DNA of 64,000 bases from Microbispora sp. H13382 (GTDB lineage: Bacteria > Actinomycetota > Actinomycetes > Streptosporangiales > Streptosporangiaceae). The position numbers were made by a program, and so were the translations under genes. The stretch is taken from positions 121,793 to 185,792 of the forward strand of contig NZ_JABBXA010000020.1 of assembly GCF_014161445.1 (NCBI RefSeq), given 5' to 3'. This document shows, in pieces, positions 57,575 to 64,000 of this stretch (the stretch's first letter is position 1; each line of letters opens with the position of its first letter). The notes below the pieces were generated by a model. The model did not search any database. It worked only from the letters and a program-made list of their open reading frames with translations, and was not told the origin of the DNA.

Positions 57575-57594
57575 AAACGTAATCGGTAACGTTT
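57575..57594. promoter_or_regulatory. LacI-type operator before GH3 and FAH genes
   Basis: AAACGTAATCGGTAACGTTT, a near-palindrome whose core CGTAATCGGTAACG differs at two positions from the reverse of the LacI-promoter sites. It lies between divergent GH3 and FAH-family genes and could control both. Confidence 0.6.
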
Positions 57595-57686
57595 ACAACG
57601 TCACCGTCGCCGATCACAATGACTTTGTCCAGAGCTCGCATCGGAGCGCCTGAGGTCATGCGCTTCACGGTGGAAGGGAAACCGGA

Positions 57687-58556
57687 GTGCACATCGTTAG
57701 GTATCGGCGGCATGCCGACCCCCGCCCACGCGTCGCGGTGGTGAATGACGGCATCCTGTCCACCCTGCCGGTCGCCGGCATGTTCGAGCTTCTCCAGCAC
57801 CGGAAGGAGGACATCGAGCGGATCTGCGCCGACGCCACCCCCGACGGCCTGCTCAGCGAGGTGCGGCCGCTCGCACCCGTGGACGGCGCCATGGAGGTCT
57901 GGGCGTCAGGCGTGACCTACCTGCGTTCTCGGGACGCACGAGTGGAAGAGAGCGCCCTCAAATCGGTCTACGAGCTGGTCTATGACGCCGAGCGTCCCGA
58001 GTTGTTCTTCAAGTCGCCCGCCTGGCGAGTGGTCGTCGACGGCGAACCCGTCGGCATCCGCTCCGATTCGGTGCTCAACGTTCCCGAGCCCGAGCTGGCG
58101 CTTGTGGTGAACCGATTCGAGGAAATCGTCGGCTACGTCGTCTGCAACGACATGAGCTCACGGTCGGTGGAGGGCGAGAACCCGCTCTACCTGCCCCAGG
58201 CCAAGACGTACGCCGGCGCGTGCGCTCTGTCCTCCGGGATCAGACCCGCATGGGAGGTCGACCCCTCCGACCTCGCCATCCGCCTGACGGTCGCTCGCGA
58301 GGGCGCCGTCATCTGGGACGGCACGACCTCCACCAGTCAGATCAGGCGCCCGTTCACCGAGCTGACCGCCTACCTGTTCCACTCCGAGAACCATCCCCAC
58401 GGGGTCGTGCTCTCCACCGGGACCGGCCTCGTGCCCGAACTCGACTTCCGGTTGCACGCGGGCGACCTGATCACCGTGACGATCCAGGAGGTCGGGGAGC
58501 TCCGCAACCAGGTTGTCGTGGGCAAGGACCACTTCGGCTTCCTGACGCCCCCGTGA
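57687..58556 (+). CDS. FAH-family 2-keto-3-deoxy-aldonate dehydratase
   Basis: A 289-residue fumarylacetoacetate hydrolase-fold protein resembling 2-keto-3-deoxy-pentonate dehydratase (KdaD/XylX type): metal ligands in NVPEPELALVVNRFEEIVGY and the diagnostic CNDMSSRSVEGENPLYLPQA, then KTYAGACALSSGI. It converts 2-keto-3-deoxy-pentonate to 2,5-dioxopentanoate (alpha-ketoglutarate semialdehyde), the step after the IlvD/Edd dehydratase at 46337. The GTG at 57687 has GGAAGG upstream. It is divergent from GH3 and shares the operator. An alternative activity in the FAH family cannot be excluded. Confidence 0.85.
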   Translation: MHIVRYRRHADPRPRVAVVNDGILSTLPVAGMFELLQHRKEDIERICADATPDGLLSEVRPLAPVDGAMEVWASGVTYLRSRDARVEESALKSVYELVYDAERPELFFKSPAWRVVVDGEPVGIRSDSVLNVPEPELALVVNRFEEIVGYVVCNDMSSRSVEGENPLYLPQAKTYAGACALSSGIRPAWEVDPSDLAIRLTVAREGAVIWDGTTSTSQIRRPFTELTAYLFHSENHPHGVVLSTGTGLVPELDFRLHAGDLITVTIQEVGELRNQVVVGKDHFGFLTPP

Positions 58557-58601
58557 CACACGGCGGCGCTTCGGGCCGCGCAGCGGCTTCGGGCCGACAG
58601 C

Positions 58602-59864
58602 TCACGGCGTCCTGAGCGAGGAGGCCGCCTCCGCGGTGGGGTCCCCGCCGAGCGGAGCGACGTCGCTTTGAAAGCGGGACATCCCGCGCAGGAAGACGGT
58701 CGCCATCGGCACGGCGAATCCGGCGACCGCGCCGATCAGCAGCAGCGTCGAACGGCCGATCGCCGCGCCGGCCGGACCGGTCAGCGTCAGGCCGAGGGGC
58801 GTCATGACCGAGGCGGCCAGCCAGTCGACGGAGGTGACCCGGGCGAGGCGCTCCGGCGGGATCTCCCTCTGGAGGTTCACCACCCACTGCACGGCGAAGA
58901 TCTCCAGCCCGAGACCCGCGGCGATGTAGCACGCGTACACGAACTCCGGCGACACCGGCCAGGCGAGCGCGAGCGGCACGACGCCGTAGAGAGCGAGCCC
59001 GGTGATCGCGGCCAGCCCCGGCCTGCCGGGTCTCCACCTCATGCCGATCAGCCCGCCCGCCAGGCCCCCGACCGACAGCAGGGCGAGGGCGGTTCCGTAG
59101 ACGGCGTCGCCGCCGAAGGTCTCACGGGAGACGAGAGGCAACAGGACCTGCGCCGGCGCGATCGTGAGCATCTGCTGGAGCGCGACGGCGATGATGACGC
59201 CCAGGACCCACCGCCGCCGTGAGACCTCGGCGAGTCCGTCGCCGATCTCCCGCACGGCCGACGCCCGCGGTCCCGGCCTGACGACGGGTTCGCGCAGCGG
59301 CAGGAGAAGGACGAGGCCGAGCAGATAGGCCGTCAGCACGGCGAAAAATCCGATCCCGGCGGACCACGCCGTCACGACGTACGCGCCGAGACCGGGCCCG
59401 ATGACGGCGCCGAGCCGCCAGGAGACGGCGGTCAGCGCCGCGCCGGCCGGACGCTGGCCGGGGGTGAGCACGGATGACAGGCACGCCTGGTAGGCGGGCC
59501 GGTGGAACGCCTCCGCCGCTCCGACGAGGAAGACCAGGAGCCCGAGGAGCCAGGTGGAGGTGTCGCCGGACAACCCGACGGCGGCCACACAGCATTGGAA
59601 ACCCAGCGAGGCGACCATCACCGTACGGCGCGGCAGTCGATCCGCCCACAGCCCGCCGAGCAACGCGAACACGATGATCGCGACCCATCGGCAGGTGAAG
59701 ATCGCGCCGACGGTCGAGGCCGTGCCACCCGCGTTGAGGGCCGCGATGGTTATCGTGACCGGAAAGATCTGGTCGGCCGCCACCGACATCGTGAAGCTGA
59801 GCCACAGCAGGCGGAATTCGCGATTTCGCGCCAGAGAACCGTCCGCGGAACGAGCCGGAACCAT
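58602..59864 (-). CDS. MFS exporter (DHA3-like)
   Basis: About 420 residues from ATG 59864 (455 from the earliest in-frame GTG at 59969). About twelve membrane segments; the family loop LLGGLWADRLPRRTVMVASL follows the second helix, and the sequence resembles the enterobactin-exporter/macrolide-efflux (DHA3) group. The N-terminus NREFRLLWLSFTMSVAADQI is conserved, so the start lies between 59864 and 59948; I prefer 59864, which follows GGGGAAG. It probably exports a drug or siderophore. It is convergent with the FAH gene and unrelated to the sugar locus. Confidence 0.88.
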   Translation of the reverse strand: MVPARSADGSLARNREFRLLWLSFTMSVAADQIFPVTITIAALNAGGTASTVGAIFTCRWVAIIVFALLGGLWADRLPRRTVMVASLGFQCCVAAVGLSGDTSTWLLGLLVFLVGAAEAFHRPAYQACLSSVLTPGQRPAGAALTAVSWRLGAVIGPGLGAYVVTAWSAGIGFFAVLTAYLLGLVLLLPLREPVVRPGPRASAVREIGDGLAEVSRRRWVLGVIIAVALQQMLTIAPAQVLLPLVSRETFGGDAVYGTALALLSVGGLAGGLIGMRWRPGRPGLAAITGLALYGVVPLALAWPVSPEFVYACYIAAGLGLEIFAVQWVVNLQREIPPERLARVTSVDWLAASVMTPLGLTLTGPAGAAIGRSTLLLIGAVAGFAVPMATVFLRGMSRFQSDVAPLGGDPTAEAASSLRTP

Positions 59865-60153
59865 GAGCTTCCCCAAGCGACTGCGCATGGTAAGCAATGA
59901 ATCCCGATCGAACGGAACCCGCAAGACGACGATCTGCCACCCTGCCACGACGAGCCTTTCGTCATTCACCTCCTGACCGGCGATATCGCTGGTCAGGAAG
60001 CCCAGGCGTCATGAGGTCGTCCGGAATCCGGGCCGGTGGCCGCCGTTTCCCCGCGATATCCTCAGCGACTCATTCCGCCATTCGAGAAGCTCCGCGACCC
60101 GCCAATTCTCCGCGCACACTCTCCCGCGTGCCGGACGAAATTCCGGCGCCGGT
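59865..60153. other. Region upstream of the MFS gene
   Basis: Contains a perfect ribosome-binding sequence (AGGAGGTGA) near 59970 that would serve an ATG in the wrong frame for the MFS protein; a 71-codon frame from it has no family resemblance. The remaining 150 bp toward 60153 show nothing recognisable. Confidence 0.4.
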
Positions 60154-60558
60154 TCAGGCGCCCGGCGCTTCGAGCACCTGCTTCAGCCGGGTGAGGTCGG
60201 CCTGCACGAGACCCGCGTCGCGGGCGAAGTCCTCGTCGCTCACGCCCGGAAGGCGACGCAGGGTGAACACCACCTCGCAGCCGTCGCCGTCGGGGATGAC
60301 CCGCATCGGGTTGTGGACGACCTCGCCGGAGGGCAGCGTGACCTCATGGTCGAGGACGCCGTACGTGTTGCGCTCCACGAAGGCGAAGCCGACCCGGCCC
60401 GACGGTGTCACCACGAACCACTGCCCGTCGGCGTTCTCCACCGCCTCGCCGAGCCCGGGAGCCCAGGTGGGGAGATTGGCCGGGTCCGACGCGTATTCGT
60501 AGACCTCGTCCGCCGGCCGGTCGATTCGCTCGCTGATGTGTCGTGATTCCGCCGCCAT
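60154..60558 (-). CDS. SRPBCC (START-like) family protein
   Basis: A 134-residue helix-grip protein: MAAESRHISERIDRPADEVY at the N-terminus and the C-terminal helix DEDFARDAGLVQADLTRLKQ. The family binds hydrophobic ligands in a deep pocket and includes polyketide cyclases and AHSA1-like proteins; no ligand is predictable. It is transcribed alone, 53 bp after an SDR gene on the same strand, so both may be co-transcribed. Confidence 0.85.
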   Translation of the reverse strand: MAAESRHISERIDRPADEVYEYASDPANLPTWAPGLGEAVENADGQWFVVTPSGRVGFAFVERNTYGVLDHEVTLPSGEVVHNPMRVIPDGDGCEVVFTLRRLPGVSDEDFARDAGLVQADLTRLKQVLEAPGA

Positions 60559-60610
60559 GCACGTCAGTATTCCGGCAATGGCTTCTGGGCAGGGCCGGCG
60601 CGGACGCGAG

Positions 60611-61318
60611 TCACCAGGGAAGGGGACCCCCGGCGTCGAAGTAGCCCCCGGTCGGGCCGTCCCGGCCCACCTGCGCCATGCGGACGATGATCTCGGCGCC
60701 CTCCTCGACGGTCTGCGTGCCCGTGTGCCCGTTCAGGTCCGTGGCGGTGTATCCGGGCTCCACCGCGTTGATCCGCATGCCCGGGAACGCCTTCGCGTAC
60801 TGCACGGTGATCATGTTGACCGCGGTCTTCGACGCCGGGTAGGCGACTCCCGGATACGCGTACGCCGGCGAGCCGGGGGTCGCGGCGCCGGCGAGCGAGG
60901 CCAGGCCGCTGCTCACGTTGACCACGACCGGCGCGGCGGACCGCTCCAGCAGCGGCAGGAACGCGTGGGTGACGCGCACCAGGCCGAAGACGTTCGTCTC
61001 GAACACGCGCCGCATCATGTCGGCGGTGGTCCCCGCGGCGCCGGTGACCGCGTTCGCCTCGGTGCGTTCCTCGATGCCGGCGTTGTTGACCAGCACGTCC
61101 AGTCCGCCGTCCGCCTCGACGGTCTTCGCGGCGGCGGCCACGGACGCGTCGTCGGTGACGTCGAGGAGGACCCAGCGCGCGCCCAGCCGTTCGGCGGCCC
61201 GGCGCCCGCGCCCGGCGTCCCGGCTGCCGACGTAGACGGTGTGACCCGCCGCGACGAGCCGGCGGGCGGTCTCGAAGCCGAGTCCCTTGTTCGCTCCGGT
61301 GATCAGCGTTGTCGTCAT
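60611..61318 (-). CDS. Short-chain dehydrogenase/reductase
   Basis: A 235-residue SDR: TTTLITGANKGLGFETARRL with the cofactor Gly motif, VLLDVTDDAS, NNAGIEERTEAN, catalytic VNVSSGL and VAYPASKTAVN (Tyr-x3-Lys). It prefers NADP by the basic residue after the second strand (GSRDAGRG). It is divergent from the XRE/MmyB regulator, 102 bp away; pairs of an SDR with a divergent MmyB-like regulator are common in Streptomyces-type genomes and indicate direct control. Confidence 0.9.
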   Translation of the reverse strand: MTTTLITGANKGLGFETARRLVAAGHTVYVGSRDAGRGRRAAERLGARWVLLDVTDDASVAAAAKTVEADGGLDVLVNNAGIEERTEANAVTGAAGTTADMMRRVFETNVFGLVRVTHAFLPLLERSAAPVVVNVSSGLASLAGAATPGSPAYAYPGVAYPASKTAVNMITVQYAKAFPGMRINAVEPGYTATDLNGHTGTQTVEEGAEIIVRMAQVGRDGPTGGYFDAGGPLPW

Positions 61319-61420
61319 GCCTCCAGGGTCCGCCCCGGCCGTACGGCCGGCCAGCGCCCCCCGCTTCCTGGGACTTCCGGTACCAGGCAGGACCGCGCCC
61401 GGCGGTGCAGACTTGGGTGC

Positions 61421-62260
61421 ATGGCGACGACGGAGTTCGGCGGAGCGGTGCGCCGCTGGCGCGACCGCGCCTCGCCCGAGGCCGCCGGGCTGCCCGGCGG
61501 CGGGCACCGGCGCGCGACCGGGCTGCGCCGGGAGGAGCTGGCCATGCTGGCCGGGATCTCCGTCGACTACGTCACGCGGCTCGAACAGGGCCGTGCGTCC
61601 AACCCGTCGGCGCAGGTCGTCGAGGCCCTGGCGAGGGCCCTGCGGCTGTCCGGCACCGAGCGCGCGCACCTGTTCCGGCTGGCCGGGCTGGCGCCGCCCG
61701 GCCCGGAGACGGTGTCGGCGTACGTCACCCCCGGCGTGCAGCGGATGCTCGACCGGCTGGCCGGAACACCCGTCGCGGTCTACGACGCGTGCTGGACCCT
61801 GCTCATCGCGAACCCGCCGTACGCCGCGCTGATGGGCGATCCGTCCGGATGGCGCGGCGACCGGCGCAACGCGGTGTGGCGGCACTTCCTCGGCCCCGGC
61901 AGCCGGGCCCGGCACACCCCGGAGTCACTGCGGGCGTTCGAGACGGCCCTGGTCGCCGACCTGCGCGCAACCCGCGACCGCTACCCGGCCGACCAGCGGT
62001 TGCGGCGGCTGGTCGCGGATCTGTGCGCGAACAGCGACCGGTTCGCCGAGCTGTGGGACTCCGGCACCGTCGGCCGGCACCAGGCCGGGCGCAAAACCAT
62101 CGACCATCCGGACGTCGGTCCCCTGACCCTGGACTGCGACGTGCTCACGGTGACGGGCAGCGACCTGCGCGTCATGGTCTACACCGCCGAACCCGGAACC
62201 GAGGACGCCGAGCGCCTCGCGCTGCTCACCGTGCTCGGCACCCAGTCGCTCGCCGGGTAG
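61421..62260 (+). CDS. XRE-family regulator with MmyB-like ligand domain
   Basis: A 279-residue protein: N-terminal helix-turn-helix (HRRATGLRREELAMLAGISV, DYVTRLEQGR) and a C-terminal MmyB-like PAS-type domain beginning near residue 100 (MLDRLAGTPVAVYDACWTLL, IANPPYAALMGD). The latter binds fatty-acid-like ligands in studied members. It lies opposite the SDR and most likely represses it. The ATG at 61421 has no clear ribosome site, so the message may be leaderless. Confidence 0.9.
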   Translation: MATTEFGGAVRRWRDRASPEAAGLPGGGHRRATGLRREELAMLAGISVDYVTRLEQGRASNPSAQVVEALARALRLSGTERAHLFRLAGLAPPGPETVSAYVTPGVQRMLDRLAGTPVAVYDACWTLLIANPPYAALMGDPSGWRGDRRNAVWRHFLGPGSRARHTPESLRAFETALVADLRATRDRYPADQRLRRLVADLCANSDRFAELWDSGTVGRHQAGRKTIDHPDVGPLTLDCDVLTVTGSDLRVMVYTAEPGTEDAERLALLTVLGTQSLAG

Positions 62261-62277
62261 CGCCGGCACGCCGGGGG

Positions 62278-62291
62278 CCGAAAGTTTTCGG
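62278..62291. promoter_or_regulatory. Xylanase-type palindromic operator
   Basis: CCGAAAGTTTTCGG, a 14-bp palindrome 101 bp before the second LacI gene. GAAA-N-TTTC palindromes of this kind are described upstream of Streptomyces xylanase genes. Confidence 0.45.
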
Positions 62292-62391
62292 GCGCGGTAT
62301 GAAGCGCCAGCCGGGCAGTTCGCCGATTTCGTTGTCACGATGACCGAAACATTTAGAGCCATAAGCGCAACTCGCCGTTAGACTGCGCCTT

Positions 62392-63426
62392 GTGACCGTT
62401 GTCGACGAGCCGTCCGCATCAGAACCAGAACCGCTGACCCTCGCGCAGCTCGCCGAGCTCGCGGGAGTGTCCAAGGCGACGGTCTCCAAGGTGGTGAACG
62501 GCCGCTCCGCAGTGGCGCCGGAGACCCGCGCGATGATCGAGGACCTCATCCGGGAGCACGGCTTCCGCAGGCAGCGACGGCGCTCCAGCCCCGCGGCCGT
62601 GCTGGAGCTGGTCTTCCACGAACTGGCGGGCGACTACCCGACGGAGATCGTCCGGGGTGTCGGGCAGATCGCGCGCGAGCACCACTTGGCCGTGGCGATC
62701 TCCGAGCTGGAGGGCCACCACACTCCCGGCGGCGACTGGCTGGAGGACGTGCTCATGCGCCGCCCCACCGGCGTCATCGCGGTCTTCTCCAACCTGACCG
62801 GCCTACAGCGGGAACGGCTCGCCACCCGCAAGATCCCCCTCGTTCTCCTGGACCCGACGGGCGACCCCGGCCACCGGACGCCCTCCGTGGGCGCGGGCAA
62901 CTGGAACGGCGGGCTCAGCGCCACCCGCCATCTGCTGGAGCTGGGCCACCGGCGGATCGCCATCATCACCGGGCCGTCACACGCGTTGTCCAGCCGAGCC
63001 CGTCTCGACGGGTACCGCGCGGCGCTCGACACCGCCGGTGTGCCCGTCGACCCGGACCTCATCTGCCCGGGTGACTACCAGATCGAGGACGGACTGACGC
63101 ACACGCACCGCCTGCTGCGCCTGCCGGATCCGCCCACCGCCGTCTTCGCCTCCAACGACGGCCAGGCCATCGGCGTCTACCACGCGGCCCACCAGCTGGG
63201 GCTGCGCATCCCGGAGGACCTCAGCGTCATCGGCTTCGACGACATGCCCCCGGTGCGCTGGGCCATCCCGCCGCTGACCACGATCCACCAGCCGCTGACC
63301 GAGATGGCGGCGGCGGCCGCCAGGATGCTGGTGACGCTCGCCAGAGGCGAACCCCTCCCCCATAACCGTCAGGAGTTCGCCACGACCCTCGTCGTACGCG
63401 GCAGCACCGCGCCGCCGAAGCGGTAG
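62392..63426 (+). CDS. LacI family regulator adjoining xylanase gene
   Basis: A 344-residue LacI regulator: TLAQLAELAGVSKATVSKVV and a hinge region RREQR-like basic segment (FRRQRRRSSPAAVLELVF), then the effector domain with AIITGPSHALSSRARLDGYR, VFASNDGQAIGVYHAAHQLG and TTLVVRGSTAPPKR. It belongs to the actinomycete group that controls xylanolytic and cellulolytic genes (BxlR/XlnR/CebR-like). It is convergent with the GH10 xylanase. GTG start at 62392. Confidence 0.9.
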   Translation: MTVVDEPSASEPEPLTLAQLAELAGVSKATVSKVVNGRSAVAPETRAMIEDLIREHGFRRQRRRSSPAAVLELVFHELAGDYPTEIVRGVGQIAREHHLAVAISELEGHHTPGGDWLEDVLMRRPTGVIAVFSNLTGLQRERLATRKIPLVLLDPTGDPGHRTPSVGAGNWNGGLSATRHLLELGHRRIAIITGPSHALSSRARLDGYRAALDTAGVPVDPDLICPGDYQIEDGLTHTHRLLRLPDPPTAVFASNDGQAIGVYHAAHQLGLRIPEDLSVIGFDDMPPVRWAIPPLTTIHQPLTEMAAAAARMLVTLARGEPLPHNRQEFATTLVVRGSTAPPKR

Positions 63427-63435
63427 CTCGCCGGA

Positions 63436-63480
63436 GCCTCCGGTGCGGGCGGGGTCCTTGGTCCCGCCCGCACCGGAGGC
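63436..63480. terminator. Hairpin between convergent LacI and xylanase genes
   Basis: A perfect 18-bp inverted repeat (63436-63453 and 63463-63480) with a 9-base loop. Confidence 0.85.
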
Positions 63481-63500
63481 GATCCTCGCCAGGAAGGGGG

Positions 63501-64000
63501 TCAGGGGCTGGTGCAGGTGACGGACGGGGTGGCCGCGCTGCCGTTGGCGGTGAAGCCGAAGGTGGTGGACGAGCCGGCCGCGATGGAGCCGTTGTAGTCC
63601 GCGTTGCGGACCGTCACGGAGGAGCCGGACCCGCTCGACACGCCGCTCCACAGGCTGCTGATGGTCTGCCCGCTCGGCCAGGTCCACTTCACGGTCCAGC
63701 CGTTGACCGCCGAACTGCCCGCCCGTACGGTCACCGTCGACTGGAACCCGCCCGGCCAGCTGTTGGTCGTCTCGATGGTCGCCGAGCACGCCCCCGTCAC
63801 CGGAGACGGCGTCGAGGACGGGGTGGTACGCGGAGAGGGACTGGTGTTGGGGGACGGACTCGTGTTCGGAGACGGGCTGGTGTTCGGGGTCGCCGCGTTG
63901 AGTGCGTCGAGGACGGCGGTGTAGGCCTGCTTCTTGTTGTAGTTGCCGTCGAACAGCAGCGGGGTGTCGCCGCTGCGCCAGGAGTACTTGTCGGTGATGC
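63501..64000 (-). CDS. GH10 endo-xylanase with C-terminal CBM2, partial
   Basis: The 3' end of a secreted xylanase; its start lies past the window edge. The visible N-terminal part, [20 protein letters not shown], is the C-terminus of a GH10 catalytic domain. A low-complexity linker follows with repeats of NTSPSP (three units), then a family 2 carbohydrate-binding module of about 100 residues ([40 protein letters not shown]) with the CBM2 terminal Cys pair. It cleaves xylan outside the cell, supplying oligosaccharides for the importer and glycosidase in this region. Confidence 0.92.
   Translation of the reverse strand, partial: ITDKYSWRSGDTPLLFDGNYNKKQAYTAVLDALNAATPNTSPSPNTSPSPNTSPSPRTTPSSTPSPVTGACSATIETTNSWPGGFQSTVTVRAGSSAVNGWTVKWTWPSGQTISSLWSGVSSGSGSSVTVRNADYNGSIAAGSSTTFGFTANGSAATPSVTCTSP

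Overview
The window is high-GC actinomycete chromosome. A GlnR-type nitrogen regulator, a mycothiol synthase (MshD), a SigL-like ECF sigma/anti-sigma pair, a BTAD-ATPase regulator and remnants of an actinomycete integrative conjugative element (DUF2637) place it in the Actinomycetia. Gene style suggests Streptosporangiales (Nonomuraea/Microbispora-like), but the genus is a guess.

Layout. 1-12.6 kb is mostly core: a cut-off membrane protein; a small secreted protein; a sulfur operon (thioredoxin-like, Cys-containing leader peptide, DUF4395, sulfurtransferase, DUF1416); SigL-like sigma factor, anti-sigma factor and LmeA-like lipid-binding protein; MoaD/ThiS-like protein; glnR; a secreted 5'-nucleotidase; mshD; a Pit phosphate transporter with its DUF47 partner; and dcd.

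12.7-34.1 kb is a 21 kb island at tRNA-Gly(CCC). The intact tRNA is followed by seven further copies of its 3' end, all in the same orientation. Most of the segments between them are about 0.9-1.1 kb and carry one or two accessory genes (hypotheticals, a PIN toxin/antitoxin pair, a decayed hydrolase). One 3 kb segment has a truncated tyrosine integrase and a DUF6461 protein. One 13 kb segment has a broken integrase, a broken DUF2637 gene and an intact catabolic cluster. Several att copies are preceded by paired 11-bp direct repeats about 86 or 102 bp away, resembling integrase arm sites. I regard this serial cassette array as the most unusual feature of the window.

The catabolic cluster (18.9-29.6 kb) combines a DUF6282 metal hydrolase, a beta-keto acid cleavage enzyme (DUF849), a cupin, an HpcH/HpaI aldolase, an SDR, a polyamine-type ABC importer, an IclR regulator and a cyclase-family hydrolase. 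It looks like import and stepwise degradation of an unidentified small organic acid or amide.

34.1-46.3 kb holds a PLDc_N membrane protein, an HxlR regulator divergent from an NmrA-like oxidoreductase, a DHFR-like protein, a large BTAD-ATPase regulator, a DrrAB-type ABC exporter, a CPBP protease and a NarL-type two-component system.

46.3-64 kb is dominated by a plant-polysaccharide (xylan/arabinoxylan-type) locus: IlvD/Edd sugar-acid dehydratase, CUT1 ABC importer, tandem CE1-like esterase, LacI regulator, GH3 glycosidase and FAH-type dehydratase, which together suggest a non-phosphorylating (Weimberg-like) pentose route. After an MFS exporter, an SRPBCC protein and an SDR/XRE pair, it ends with a second LacI regulator and the 3' end of a GH10 xylanase with a CBM2. 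Palindromic operators fitting LacI-type regulators lie in these promoters.
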